Of a stretch of 34,720 nt of DNA, positions 1 through 8,115 are shown in pieces. Within the stretch, counting starts at the first letter, position 1; every line of letters begins with the position of its first letter. Where the stretch lies: contig JASLKT010000011.1 of the NCBI GenBank assembly GCA_030747395.1, positions 1-34,720 of the forward strand. Reading direction: 5' to 3'. Under the pieces are notes generated by a model that did no database searches, had not been told where the DNA came from, and saw nothing but the letters and a program-made list of their open reading frames with translations. The stretch comes from Candidatus Thalassarchaeaceae archaeon (lineage in GTDB: Archaea > Thermoplasmatota > Poseidoniia > Poseidoniales > Thalassarchaeaceae). The position numbers and the translations under genes are program-made.

Positions 1-432
1 AGAATCGGCAATACCTGAGATGAGGCCCAAACCAATCATGACGATTGGAAGGGATATGAGAATGGCCGGATTTGGTTTCTCTCCGAATAGTTTCCAAGAG
101 GCGAGTGTCACGATGATGACCTGCGAATTGCCAATCAGTGTAGCGATACCGATGCCAATAAAAATCATCGCACTGTGATATACGAGCATGTCGGGTGCCA
201 GTAGAAGACCGGCTCCAAATGCCATCCATCTTGTACGGGATGAACGAGTATCTGCATTGCGAACGAGGAATGCAAGCAGGGCCAGAGCTGGTAGAGCGTA
301 GAGCATTCGAAAGAAAGCCCCTGTAGATGGATTTGTATCGGAGTAAACGTATAGCACCGGAGAAAATGAGATGGCGGCTGCACCCGCAAGTGCAATCAGC
401 ATAGAACGACGGTCAGTTTCGACCGTCATCAT
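1..432 (-). CDS. EamA/DMT-type small-metabolite permease, 3' part outside the window
   Basis: Not in the ORF track because its stop lies beyond base 1. Translating the minus strand from ATG at 432 (a second ATG at 429) gives an uninterrupted 144-residue hydrophobic frame beginning MMTVETDRR. It contains at least four membrane segments: the ALAGAAAISFSPVLYV stretch, a leucine/alanine helix after FFRMLY, a helix around GAGLLLAPDML and one around FIGIGIATLIGN. The pattern, including the late SWKLFGEKPNP loop followed by another helix, is that of EamA (drug/metabolite transporter) repeats, of which full proteins carry two in about 290 residues. The substrate cannot be told. It follows the glutaredoxin stop by 7 nt, so it is the distal gene of the rpe-bolA-grx run. 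GGTGG sits 6 nt before the second ATG, which may be the true start. Confidence 0.75.
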   Translation of the reverse strand, partial: MMTVETDRRSMLIALAGAAAISFSPVLYVYSDTNPSTGAFFRMLYALPALALLAFLVRNADTRSSRTRWMAFGAGLLLAPDMLVYHSAMIFIGIGIATLIGNSQVIIVTLASWKLFGEKPNPAILISLPIVMIGLGLISGIADS

Positions 433-439
433 CGGCCAC

Positions 440-769
440 CTACTCGGAGTCGCCTTCAGCAAGCATCTCTTGCAGCTCGCCAGATTCATACATTTCTAGG
501 GCAATATCGGAACCGCCAATGAGTTCACCATGGACATAGACCTGAGGCATTGTTGGAAAATCAGCCCATTCACAAACATTCGGGATGGCGCGTGGATCGG
601 TCAAGATATTGACGCTTACAAACGGTTCATTCAGGGATCTGAGAACCTGGGCTGCCCGATTAGAGAATCCACATTGTGGCATTTCCGGTGTCCCTTTCAT
701 GAAGAGCACGAGGCGGTTGGTGTTCACAAGTTCTGCAAGTTCGTCGGGTGTCCAATTGAATTCACTCAT
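440..769 (-). CDS. Monothiol (CGFS-type) glutaredoxin
   Basis: The protein has 109 residues and one glutaredoxin fold. The signature KGTPEMPQCGFSNRA contains the CGFS active site of the Grx4/Grx5 class, which binds a [2Fe-2S] cluster with glutathione (or a substitute thiol) and serves in Fe-S trafficking rather than disulfide reduction. The later TMPQVYVHGELIGGSD segment holds the cis-proline loop and the GG-x-D glutathione-contact motif usual in this family. The start is supported by GGAGG about 7 nt upstream, inside the end of bolA. The gap to bolA is only 2 nt. CGFS glutaredoxins and BolA proteins form heterocomplexes in bacteria and eukaryotes, so the neighbourhood itself supports an Fe-S role. 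Cytoplasmic. Identification is firm; the thiol used in this organism is not visible from sequence. Confidence 0.95.
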   Translation of the reverse strand: MSEFNWTPDELAELVNTNRLVLFMKGTPEMPQCGFSNRAAQVLRSLNEPFVSVNILTDPRAIPNVCEWADFPTMPQVYVHGELIGGSDIALEMYESGELQEMLAEGDSE

Positions 770-771
770 AT

Positions 772-1107
772 TTATTCCTCCTTGGGTCGGATGTTGATGC
801 CTACAAATTCCGCACCAGTACGGCGATTCGGGTGTGGATGGAAAACTTCGCCATCATCCTTAGTTGCCTGTTCAGGTGTCAGGCATTTGAGATCTAGTGC
901 ATGTACTTCTGATGGGATGTATGGTTTGAAATGACCCAGCAATATTCGTTGACGAGGCAAGGGGCGCATGCCTTCAAAGGTAGGACTGACGATGCGAACG
1001 TGGAAGTGATCCTGCCCGCCTGTTAGGTCCACGACTGTAATCTCAATGGCATCGGGGACGGCCTTTCGAACCTCGTCCTCCATCCATTCTACGGTTGGCA
1101 TGTTCAT
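772..1107 (-). CDS. bolA: BolA-family protein
   Basis: The ORF track opens this frame at 1275, but that would overlap rpe by 140 bases. ATG codons at 1107 and 1101 (MNMPTVEWME...) give a normal BolA length of 109-111 residues and leave a 28 nt gap after rpe. Family hallmarks are the HFHVRIVSPTFEG strand-turn, the PLPRQRILLGHF helix and the VHALDLKCLTPEQ strand (compare VHALSIKTLTPEE in bacterial BolA). BolA proteins bind [2Fe-2S] clusters jointly with CGFS glutaredoxins, and the next gene, 2 nt away, is such a glutaredoxin. An extra C-terminal tail of about 25 residues, including HPHPNRRTG, follows the core. The role as partner in Fe-S delivery is inferred from family and operon, not proven here. 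Confidence 0.88.
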   Translation of the reverse strand: MNMPTVEWMEDEVRKAVPDAIEITVVDLTGGQDHFHVRIVSPTFEGMRPLPRQRILLGHFKPYIPSEVHALDLKCLTPEQATKDDGEVFHPHPNRRTGAEFVGINIRPKEE

Positions 1108-1135
1108 CCCTTCTTCCCGTTCTTCTTGAATCCTT

Positions 1136-1816
1136 TCAGGCATCAAGTGCCCGTTGAATCTCTGCAAGGTTCTCTGCGATGGTGCCCTTGTCATTGAGTA
1201 ATCCTGAACCCACAACTGCGACTTCCACGCCCCAATCAGCGACCTGTGCCACATTGTGCGCCTTGATTCCACCATCTATCATCAACTTCGTAAAGCGACC
1301 CCCCGATGCAATTTGAGCATCGATTGCCGCACGGAATTCTCTCGTTTTTTCTTCCATCTCGGACATGAAGGATTGGCCGCCTTTTCCTGGAACAACACTC
1401 ATGACAAGAACGAGATCCAAATCTGCAAGATGCGGGAGGATTGCCGATGCCGGTGTGGCCGGATTGAGGACGGCACCCGCTTGACATCCGCGTGCATGCA
1501 GCTTTTCGATGAGTGAAGGTACGTCTTGGACTGCTTCGACATGGAAGATGACCAGGTCAACCCCTGCATCGACATATTGCTCCCAATTTTCTTCGGCATT
1601 GGTAACCATCAAATGACAATCAACGAAGATGTCAGGGCCGACACGGTCCCGGATGTTTTTGATTAGAGCGGGGCCAAAAGTGATGGTTCGATTGATCACC
1701 CAATTGCCATCCATGACATCGAGGTGGATCCATTCGATTCCCGCATCAAGCGCCTCATCCATCGTCTTTCCGAGTTCGCAGAAATCCGCAGTGAGAATGC
1801 TTGGTGTGATAATCAC
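1136..1816 (-). CDS. rpe: Ribulose-phosphate 3-epimerase
   Basis: A TIM-barrel enzyme interconverting ribulose-5-P and xylulose-5-P in the non-oxidative pentose phosphate pathway. Motifs in order: ITPSILTADF at the N terminus, HLDVMDGNWV (metal and catalytic Asp), DCHLMV, MSVVPGKGGQSF (phosphate and flexible loop) and LMIDGGI (second catalytic Asp), ending in VVGSGLL for phosphate binding. The ORF track starts at ATG 1885, which adds 23 residues absent from the family. GTG at 1816 starts exactly where homologues do (VIITPSIL) and has AGGGG about 8 nt upstream, so I prefer it. About 226 residues, the normal length. First gene of the minus run rpe-bolA-grx-EamA; linkage of a sugar-phosphate enzyme to Fe-S genes has no obvious reason. 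Confidence 0.93.
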   Translation of the reverse strand: MIITPSILTADFCELGKTMDEALDAGIEWIHLDVMDGNWVINRTITFGPALIKNIRDRVGPDIFVDCHLMVTNAEENWEQYVDAGVDLVIFHVEAVQDVPSLIEKLHARGCQAGAVLNPATPASAILPHLADLDLVLVMSVVPGKGGQSFMSEMEEKTREFRAAIDAQIASGGRFTKLMIDGGIKAHNVAQVADWGVEVAVVGSGLLNDKGTIAENLAEIQRALDA

Positions 1817-1823
1817 GAGAGTG

Positions 1824-1909
1824 GCCCCTAGGTGCAGGGAGGGGGACTCGGTTCTCAAGTCTTGACCTGTGGAATTGAGGTGCATCAGGTTGATAGGACG
1901 TCAATAAAA
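1824..1909. promoter_or_regulatory. Divergent rpe/trx promoter region
   Basis: The spacer between rpe (GTG 1816) and thioredoxin (ATG 1929) holds an AT-rich TTTTATT on the minus strand at about 1903-1909. It is placed to give an rpe transcript starting near 1880. That position lies downstream of the ATG at 1885 and so also argues for the GTG start. A CCTAGGGGCC block on the minus strand (1823-1832) lies just before the rpe start and resembles the C-run/TAG/G-run elements seen at other unit boundaries. No clear TATA box was found for thioredoxin. Read by eye only. Confidence 0.35.
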
Positions 1910-1928
1910 CGCGATGGATGGTGACTAT

Positions 1929-2252
1929 ATGACAGGCAATCTCATTGAGGCAACAGATGCTGATTTTGAAGCGGTAACGACAGGAAATGAATGGGTTCTC
2001 GTTGATTTCTGGGCGCCTTGGTGTGGCCCTTGCAAGATGATTGCGCCAGTTCTGAGTCAAATCGCTGCCGAAAGAGAAAATCTCACGATTGCAAAGGTCA
2101 ACACCGATGTGAATCCGCTCACACCTGGTCGTTTTGGAGTCAGGGGTATTCCCTATCTGGTTCTCTTCCACAATGGACAACCTGTTGATCAAAAGACTGG
2201 AGCCATGCCAAAGGCAGGGTTCGATCAGTGGCTAAACTCGCACATGGCATAA
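1929..2252 (+). CDS. trxA: Thioredoxin
   Basis: Small cytoplasmic dithiol-disulfide oxidoreductase of about 107 residues. The active site is in FWAPWCGPCKMIAPVL, with the buried Asp in VLVDFWA. The cis-proline loop is RGIPYLVLF, and the C-terminal helix ends FDQWLNSHMA. The ORF track begins at ATG 1914, but ATG 1929 fits the family start (MTGNLIEATDADF) and has GGTGA 4 nt upstream. It diverges from rpe and converges on pyrE with about 20 nt between them. No reductase is in the window, so the electron donor is unknown. Confidence 0.95.
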   Translation: MTGNLIEATDADFEAVTTGNEWVLVDFWAPWCGPCKMIAPVLSQIAAERENLTIAKVNTDVNPLTPGRFGVRGIPYLVLFHNGQPVDQKTGAMPKAGFDQWLNSHMA

Positions 2253-2260
2253 TCTGTGAT

Positions 2261-2278
2261 GCAGAGGGTACCCTATGC
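2261..2278. terminator. Short inverted repeat between convergent trx and pyrE
   Basis: GCA-x-AGGG-TA-CCCT-x-TGC forms an 18-nt dyad with one mismatch per arm, lying in the 20-nt space between the two stops and overlapping the pyrE stop codon. Its symmetry would let it act on both transcripts. There is no T-run on either side, so calling it a terminator is only a guess from position. Confidence 0.35.
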
Positions 2279-2860
2279 GTAATCAGATAATGATGAAAGT
2301 GGAATAAGTGGAATGCCTGCTCCTTCAAATGCCTCTTTCCCGCCCTCTTCTCGATCAACGATACTGATGCAAGCCACAACTTCACATCCGATTGCGCGCA
2401 AACGCCCAGCCGCTTTCAGAGCTGAACCGCCAGTCGTCGTGACGTCCTCTAGAATGACAACGCGATCGCCTGACTGGATTGTGCTTCCCTCAATTCCTGG
2501 AGGGTTGCCTGTCTTGCGCCCCCCTCGACCCTTCGGTTCCTTGCGCATGATGAATCCGCGGAGGTGACTGCCTATGCCCGCCTTGGCGATGGCAATTCCT
2601 GTGAGTGGGACCGCGCCCAATTCAAGGCCACCAACAACATCCACGCCACCTTCAATCTCGGCGATTGTGTGGTGAATGAGAACTCCAAGCAAATGGGCAG
2701 ACTCTGGGTCACACATCACTGGTTTAGTATCAAAGAAATGTCGACTGGTGCGGCCCGATGCGAGTGTGAACTCTTCGGTGTCGGCGCATAGATAAGCAAG
2801 ATTTCGAATTTTCTCAATCAATCGTGCTCGGGCATCATCAATCCCAGTGCTCTCTGCCAT
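2273..2860 (-). CDS. pyrE: Orotate phosphoribosyltransferase
   Basis: Type I phosphoribosyltransferase making OMP from orotate and PRPP in pyrimidine synthesis. Key parts are the EFTLASGRTSRHFFDTK substrate segment, VVGGLELGAVPL (the hinge usually written G.e.GG.P), the FIMRKEPKGRGG flexible loop with catalytic Lys, and the PRPP loop VVILEDVTTTGGSAL with the acidic pair. The start is uncertain: ATG 2860 (MAESTG, GGGGAG a few bases upstream) gives about 195 residues, while ATG 2896 adds 12 basic residues. The shorter form matches the family better. It is divergent from polD DP2 across a spacer with a nested inverted repeat. Confidence 0.93.
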   Translation of the reverse strand: MAESTGIDDARARLIEKIRNLAYLCADTEEFTLASGRTSRHFFDTKPVMCDPESAHLLGVLIHHTIAEIEGGVDVVGGLELGAVPLTGIAIAKAGIGSHLRGFIMRKEPKGRGGRKTGNPPGIEGSTIQSGDRVVILEDVTTTGGSALKAAGRLRAIGCEVVACISIVDREEGGKEAFEGAGIPLIPLSSLSDYA

Positions 2861-2911
2861 CCTTCTCCCCGCTGTGCGTCGTTGCCGACCTTCCATGAAC
2901 CTTCGCCGAGT

Positions 2912-2948
2912 GTGAATACACTTCCTATGGAAGTGGATTGTATTCCAC
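2912..2948. promoter_or_regulatory. Nested inverted repeat in the pyrE/polC divergent spacer
   Basis: The core is a perfect 7-bp stem CACTTCC-TAT-GGAAGTG (2919-2935). Outside it, GTGAATA (2912-2918) faces TATTCCAC (2941-2948), giving a second, slightly imperfect pair of arms. It lies between the pyrE start and the polC Shine-Dalgarno. It could be an operator for a dimeric regulator acting on both genes, or a hairpin in a leader. Function is not shown by the sequence. Confidence 0.45.
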
Positions 2949-3003
2949 CCAATGCTTTAGAGCGGTCGTGAACCCTTGGGCGATGTTCGCACGGAGGGAT
3001 GAG

Positions 3004-6000
3004 ATGTCAGAGGGGGGAGTGAGCCGTTCTGTAGCCCCTCTCGATGTTTCGCGACTTGAAAGTGAAATGGCAAACTACCAAGCATATCTTGATGAAAAAT
3101 GCGAGGAAATTTACCAACTTGCAGGTGAAGCTCGTTCAAAGGGTTTTGATCTCAAAGGTGAGGTTGAAATTCCCCGGGCAATCGACCTTGCCGATCGAGC
3201 AGAAAAATTGCTGGAAGATTACCTCAGACCTTTTCCCAATGAGAAGCCAATCCCGATTCAAGATGATATTCGAAAAATGCTGGCCGAAAAGGAATCCCGA
3301 GAAGATGCTGCCATTGACATGGCGGTACATGTTGCATTACAGATGCATGATGCGACTGCTGATGTCAAGAAGAGTGTTGACACCGGTTTGCGAGTGGGTC
3401 TTGCGGTTTTGACCGAAGCCGTTCTCGTTGCACCACTCGAAGGGATCGGGCAGGTTCGAATCCTGAATAATTTGGATGGGACTCGATTTGTTTCCATCGA
3501 CTTTTGTGGCCCTATTCGGGCTGCTGGAGGTACCGCACAAGCACTTGCAGTCTTGATTGCCGATATGATTCGTCGTGCTCTAAAACTCGACAAATACGAA
3601 CCAACTGTTCCTGAAATCGAGCGAGTGAAGGAAGAGTTTGGCCTCTACAGGGGTGGATTGCAATACAAACCCCCTCCTGAAGAAATTGAGATGATTGTCA
3701 AAGCGTGCCCCATCATGATTAATGGTGAGGAAACTGAAAGTATCGAATGTGCAGGTTACCGTGAAGTTCGAAATATCGACGGTGGTCGTATTCGTGGCGG
3801 TGTAATGCTCGTTATCGGAGAAGGTTTGTGTCTGAAAGCAGCCAAGATTCAGAAACATACCGAGCGATTGGAAATACCGGGATGGGGGTTCATCTCTACC
3901 TTTGCTTCACGACAAAAAAAGGACACCGAATCAACCACTGCAAAGCGACGAAAGATCAAAACAGACAATCGGTTCATGGGCGATATTATCGCTGGTCGGC
4001 CGGTGTTTGGAGAACCCAATACGCCCGGAGGTTTCCGGTTGAGGTATGGACGTCCGCGAACTTCCGGCCTCGCAGCTGCTGGTGTTCACCCTGCATCGAT
4101 GCATGCGATGGGCGATTTTCTAGCAGTTGGAACTCAGATGAAAATAGAACGTCCAGGGAAAGCCTGTGCAGTGGTTCCTTGTGACGATTTGGACGGGCCG
4201 ACTGTCTTACTGAATAGTGGGCGGTACGGTCGCATCCAGTCAGCGGAAATGTGGCATCGAATCGAAAATGATGTGCTTTCAATATGGGACAACGGGGAAT
4301 TGATGATTGGTTATGGAGAGTTTGCCGAGAATAACAAACCACTTGTGCCATCTGGATATGTTTCAGATTGGTTTGCCAGTGATTTATTGGAAAAATTAAA
4401 CTCTGCTGAAAATGTGGAAAAATTTGCATCCGTTCTCGGTGTTTCGCGACGGCGTTTACCTGAAGGTTTGCCATCTACAGGTTCTATCGATGACTCGAAT
4501 GATGAACTTGAGAATCATCGACGTCAACGCACATGGCATCGCGAATTGCGGAAAATGATTCTAGATTGGGATACCATTGTTGAACTTTCTCGAACATTTT
4601 TGACGGCTATACCACCACCTTGGAATCTCTGGTGGAATGACTTACCTCTGGAATTTACTACCCCGCTCATCGATACTCTACTCGATGGGGAAATCGAACC
4701 TGCCAGCCATCCTCAAGATGGAATATCCACTCACCCTCATCCTGACCGGAATTGGATGCGATTATCAGGTGCTGTAGCACATTGGGAACCGATTGATCAC
4801 ACCCCTGAAAAACTACCAATGAGGGGGGGGAATCAAGCAACTCAAGCCGCAACTCGCAATACAATTCCTAAACAAATGCCGGGTCAAATCAAATCCATTG
4901 CAACATCAGTTCTTGGCGATTGGCCAAATGGTACACACCATCAAGAGCATGGCATTGTCAAATCGGCACTTATGATTCTAGGGGTGCCGCATATGCATGA
5001 TGGTTCCGACATTCTCATCATGCACGGATGGCAACCTCTGATTGAGGGCATGGGTCTCCAGATTTCTGCAAATGGAACAGGGGTAGAGATTCGTGTTGAT
5101 GCAAAAGCGCATTTGGAATCGCGCCTCAGTCGTTTGGTGGATGCCAATCAGACTTGCAACGCAGAGAAAGAAAGGGTTTCAGCCCTTGAAATGCGGCGTT
5201 CCACCCTTCGTATCGCAGCCGAAACCGCGGCTCGTCAACGTGGAGATACGATTGCTGAAACCGAAATTGAAGGACAAAAGGCCGCTGAGGAAATCATCGA
5301 TGATGGACCGAATGAACCAGACACTCTAGAATCTGCTGAATCTCTGCTCGATGAACATGGAGTCGATGGGGCGTTATGGTTGGTTCGAAAGTGCAGTGAT
5401 CTTCGTTGGGTGGCAGCCGCTCCGTGTCGAATTGGTTGCCGGATGGGGCGTCCCGAAAAGGCAGCACCTAGAGAGATGAAGGGGAAACCGCATTGCATTT
5501 TCCCAATCGGAAATGAGGGAGGACCACAGCGTTTGATTACCGAAGCAGCCAACAAAGGCACCATTCTCGTTACAATGGGAACTAGAGAGTGCACTAAGTG
5601 TGGTCAGCGATCACCTTACACAATTTGTCATCACCGAATGATACCTACCAATCCTACTGAATGTGGGGGCCAAACTAGACCGATTGATGATGGTAGGCCC
5701 AGTAATGGACGGCGAAAAGGAATCAATCAATCTGTGAACCTCCCGGCACTTCTTGAAACAAAACGAATCAAGATGGGTTTGGATAGGATCCCAAAGAAAT
5801 TCAAAGGGGTCAAGGGTTTAACTTCTGCAGAAAGATACCCGGAGCCACTGGAGAAAGGGATTCTACGAGCAATACATCAACTCCCAGCATTTAAGGCTGG
5901 AACCATTCGCTTCGATATGATTGATGTCCCTGTAACTCATTTCAAACCCAAGGACATTGGTACGGATGTTGACCGTTTGATTGAATTGGGATACACACAT

Positions 6001-7137
6001 GACATCGATGGTAGAGCCTTAACAAAGGCTGACCAAATCTTGGAATTGTATCCTCAGGACTTCATTCCGAGTCGCAAAGCTGAGGACTACCTCCTTCGCG
6101 CCTCGGCTTTTGTCGATGAATTACTTGTACGATTTTATGACATGGAACCATTCTACAAGGCTGAAACTGCAAATGATCTCGTCGGCCATCTTTGTGTCGG
6201 CCTTGCTCCTCACACGTCTGGAGGGGTGTTGACAAGACTCATTGGCTGGTCGAATGCGAGTGCTGGCTATGGCCATACATTGTATCATGCAGCCAAACGG
6301 CGCAACTGTGACGGTGATGAAGATGCGTTGATTCTGTTGTTGGATTGTCTTCTCAACTTCAGTCGAGAATTACTTCCCAGCAATCGAGGAGGGAGGATGG
6401 ATGCGCCACTCACCCTATCCACACGTCTCAATCCAGAAGAACTTGACAAGGAAGCGCTCAATGTCGACACGTCTTGGTGGTATCACCGAGGCTTCTACGA
6501 AGCCACACAAAATCAACCGAACCCTGCGGAAATTGCCAACCAAATGGACATTGTCGATCGACGAAAAGGTTCGGTGGGCGCTGTGCGAGGATATGGCTTC
6601 ACACATGATGCGCAATCCATTGATTCGGGACCTGAGAATTCATCCTACAAAACGTTGGACACCATGATTGACAAAATGAATGCACAACTCCTCTTGTGTC
6701 AACAATTGCGAGGCGTGGATGTTCGAAAAGTCGCTAGTCAGGTTGTCGAATCGCATTTCCTACCTGATCTTCGAGGCAATCTTCTCGCTTTCACTCGCCA
6801 AAAATTTCGATGTGTACGCTGTGGAGAATCATATCGGAGATTCCCATTGGCGGGAAATTGCATCAAAGACATCGAACAAAAACGAGGGAGGCAAGGTATG
6901 CGTTCCGGAATAGATTTCGCAAGAGGAGAAGCTCACCTTTGTGGTGGAAACCTCGCCCTTACAGTCAGTGAAGGCGCAGTTCGAAAATACATTCGAGTGA
7001 TGCAGCACGTCATCGAACACTACGAGGTTAACCTCTATACTCGACAACGTGTAGAGGGTTTGGTCAGCAGTGCAGATTCATTGTTCAAGAATGATCGTGT
7101 AACAGTGTTCACACTGGATGATTTCATCAGTGGATGA
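3004..7137 (+). CDS. polC: DNA polymerase II (PolD) large catalytic subunit DP2
   Basis: The catalytic subunit of the archaeal replicative D-family polymerase, about 1377 residues. I start it at ATG 3004, with GGAGG 6 nt upstream; the track start at 2938 adds 22 unlikely residues. The N-terminal region has FCGPIRAAGGTAQALAVL and the GRIRGGVMLVIGEG block typical of DP2. The double-psi beta-barrel active site is NCDGDED at about residues 1101-1107, with the catalytic Asp pair at 1103 and 1105, followed by LLLDCLLNFSRELLPSNRGG. A zinc ribbon starts at CTKCG (about 863-866) and another near the C terminus at CVRCG (about 1270). No intein interrupts the active site, a frequent intein position in DP2. 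The last residues TLDDFISG could be a weak PCNA-binding (PIP-like) motif. The partner subunit DP1 is not in the window. Confidence 0.97.
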   Translation: MSEGGVSRSVAPLDVSRLESEMANYQAYLDEKCEEIYQLAGEARSKGFDLKGEVEIPRAIDLADRAEKLLEDYLRPFPNEKPIPIQDDIRKMLAEKESREDAAIDMAVHVALQMHDATADVKKSVDTGLRVGLAVLTEAVLVAPLEGIGQVRILNNLDGTRFVSIDFCGPIRAAGGTAQALAVLIADMIRRALKLDKYEPTVPEIERVKEEFGLYRGGLQYKPPPEEIEMIVKACPIMINGEETESIECAGYREVRNIDGGRIRGGVMLVIGEGLCLKAAKIQKHTERLEIPGWGFISTFASRQKKDTESTTAKRRKIKTDNRFMGDIIAGRPVFGEPNTPGGFRLRYGRPRTSGLAAAGVHPASMHAMGDFLAVGTQMKIERPGKACAVVPCDDLDGPTVLLNSGRYGRIQSAEMWHRIENDVLSIWDNGELMIGYGEFAENNKPLVPSGYVSDWFASDLLEKLNSAENVEKFASVLGVSRRRLPEGLPSTGSIDDSNDELENHRRQRTWHRELRKMILDWDTIVELSRTFLTAIPPPWNLWWNDLPLEFTTPLIDTLLDGEIEPASHPQDGISTHPHPDRNWMRLSGAVAHWEPIDHTPEKLPMRGGNQATQAATRNTIPKQMPGQIKSIATSVLGDWPNGTHHQEHGIVKSALMILGVPHMHDGSDILIMHGWQPLIEGMGLQISANGTGVEIRVDAKAHLESRLSRLVDANQTCNAEKERVSALEMRRSTLRIAAETAARQRGDTIAETEIEGQKAAEEIIDDGPNEPDTLESAESLLDEHGVDGALWLVRKCSDLRWVAAAPCRIGCRMGRPEKAAPREMKGKPHCIFPIGNEGGPQRLITEAANKGTILVTMGTRECTKCGQRSPYTICHHRMIPTNPTECGGQTRPIDDGRPSNGRRKGINQSVNLPALLETKRIKMGLDRIPKKFKGVKGLTSAERYPEPLEKGILRAIHQLPAFKAGTIRFDMIDVPVTHFKPKDIGTDVDRLIELGYTHDIDGRALTKADQILELYPQDFIPSRKAEDYLLRASAFVDELLVRFYDMEPFYKAETANDLVGHLCVGLAPHTSGGVLTRLIGWSNASAGYGHTLYHAAKRRNCDGDEDALILLLDCLLNFSRELLPSNRGGRMDAPLTLSTRLNPEELDKEALNVDTSWWYHRGFYEATQNQPNPAEIANQMDIVDRRKGSVGAVRGYGFTHDAQSIDSGPENSSYKTLDTMIDKMNAQLLLCQQLRGVDVRKVASQVVESHFLPDLRGNLLAFTRQKFRCVRCGESYRRFPLAGNCIKDIEQKRGRQGMRSGIDFARGEAHLCGGNLALTVSEGAVRKYIRVMQHVIEHYEVNLYTRQRVEGLVSSADSLFKNDRVTVFTLDDFISG

Positions 7138-8115
7138 TTAGCGTTTTTTCTTCTTCTCTTTTTCACTGCCACTGAGTCTTCGCCATAAATCGCCAACAGT
7201 TCTAATATTGCGATCTTCCTCAACCTTTCCAGTCAATCCTTCGGTTGTTCCTGGGCCCAATTCGTCATCTTGATCAATGGCATCATCATCAACAAAGGCA
7301 TCCGTATCACCATCGGCTTCGGTAGTTTGTGCGGCAAACTGTTCCCTCATTCTTCGCCTTTGCATTTCCATGCTTTCATCCTCATCTTGTGGTTGGAAAC
7401 CCACTAAATCCTCAACATCAACCGCATCTCCTCCAGACATCGATTGAGCAATCTGCTCCCAGTCTTCCTTCTGCCGGCGTTTGTGTAATGGCATATTTCG
7501 GATCAATGCTTCCTGTCGTCTTCTAAGATATCGCCGTATGGCTCGATCTGCAATGCCCAAAAACAAGCCCAAGGCATTGGCGACAACAAATCCCTCGATT
7601 CGGAATGGTTCCCAAAGATGCATTCCAAGATCCATTTCGGCACTAAGATTTCTTGAAGGGTAAAGATCGGCACTTTCACCTTGAATTACCGTCGTGTAGA
7701 ATATGTGTTTACCAGCGATTAAAGACATTGAATAATCGGGACATTCGTCTGTGGAATTGCCCTCCCATATAGTCGATAATTCGCCGGACGGGGTTTCGTG
7801 TTGAATGCGAACCAATACAACCGGAACTGTGGAATTTTTGGGTTCGAAATCGCATGTCAAATCGACTGGAATCTCTCGATCTAATCTCATCATGTTGGGT
7901 ACGTCAAGGGTATATTTTCCATTGACATCGCGCCCATGTTTGTTGACTTCATTGACTGCGATGGCCTGAGATGCTTGCAGCCAAATGAGATTTAGAAGAA
8001 TCCAAGTGACAAGTGTGACCAAAAATCTTGTTCGCGCGTTTTTCTTTGCATCCTTCTTGGGCTTCTTGCCATTCGTAGTTGATTCGCGAGCCATTGCCTC
8101 ATGGACCAAATTCAC
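7138..8115 (-). CDS. Unknown two-TM protein with acidic cytoplasmic tail
   Basis: I do not recognise a family. A Lys-rich N terminus (KKPKKDAKKNARTR) precedes a membrane helix (LVTLVTWILLNLIWL). An extracytoplasmic section of about 140 residues follows, holding two NST sequons and two Cys (LTCDF, DECPD). A second helix (VVANALGLFLGIA) leads into an Arg-rich stretch and a cytoplasmic tail of about 125 residues, with acidic low-complexity sequence and a Lys/Arg end (EKEKKKKR). The start is debatable. GTG 8115 overlaps the mptE stop as GTGA and has GGTGG 4 nt upstream. ATG 8094 is the alternative, and the track start at 8154 overlaps mptE more deeply. It stops one base after polC, on the opposite strand. 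Co-transcription with mptE is likely; any functional link is unknown. Confidence 0.75.
   Translation of the reverse strand: MNLVHEAMARESTTNGKKPKKDAKKNARTRFLVTLVTWILLNLIWLQASQAIAVNEVNKHGRDVNGKYTLDVPNMMRLDREIPVDLTCDFEPKNSTVPVVLVRIQHETPSGELSTIWEGNSTDECPDYSMSLIAGKHIFYTTVIQGESADLYPSRNLSAEMDLGMHLWEPFRIEGFVVANALGLFLGIADRAIRRYLRRRQEALIRNMPLHKRRQKEDWEQIAQSMSGGDAVDVEDLVGFQPQDEDESMEMQRRRMREQFAAQTTEADGDTDAFVDDDAIDQDDELGPGTTEGLTGKVEEDRNIRTVGDLWRRLSGSEKEKKKKR

Noticed and set aside
165-395. 76-residue minus-strand ORF at the window start
   Set aside because: It is a shadow in another frame of the EamA-type transporter, whose own frame is open from 432 to base 1 with clear TM segments.
772-1275. 167-residue form of BolA
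   Set aside because: The first 56 residues overlap rpe coding sequence and have no BolA similarity; ATG 1107/1101 fits the family length.
6280-6340. Intein at the DP2 active site
   Set aside because: The NCDGDED motif is continuous with both flanks; no splice-junction residues or insert are present.
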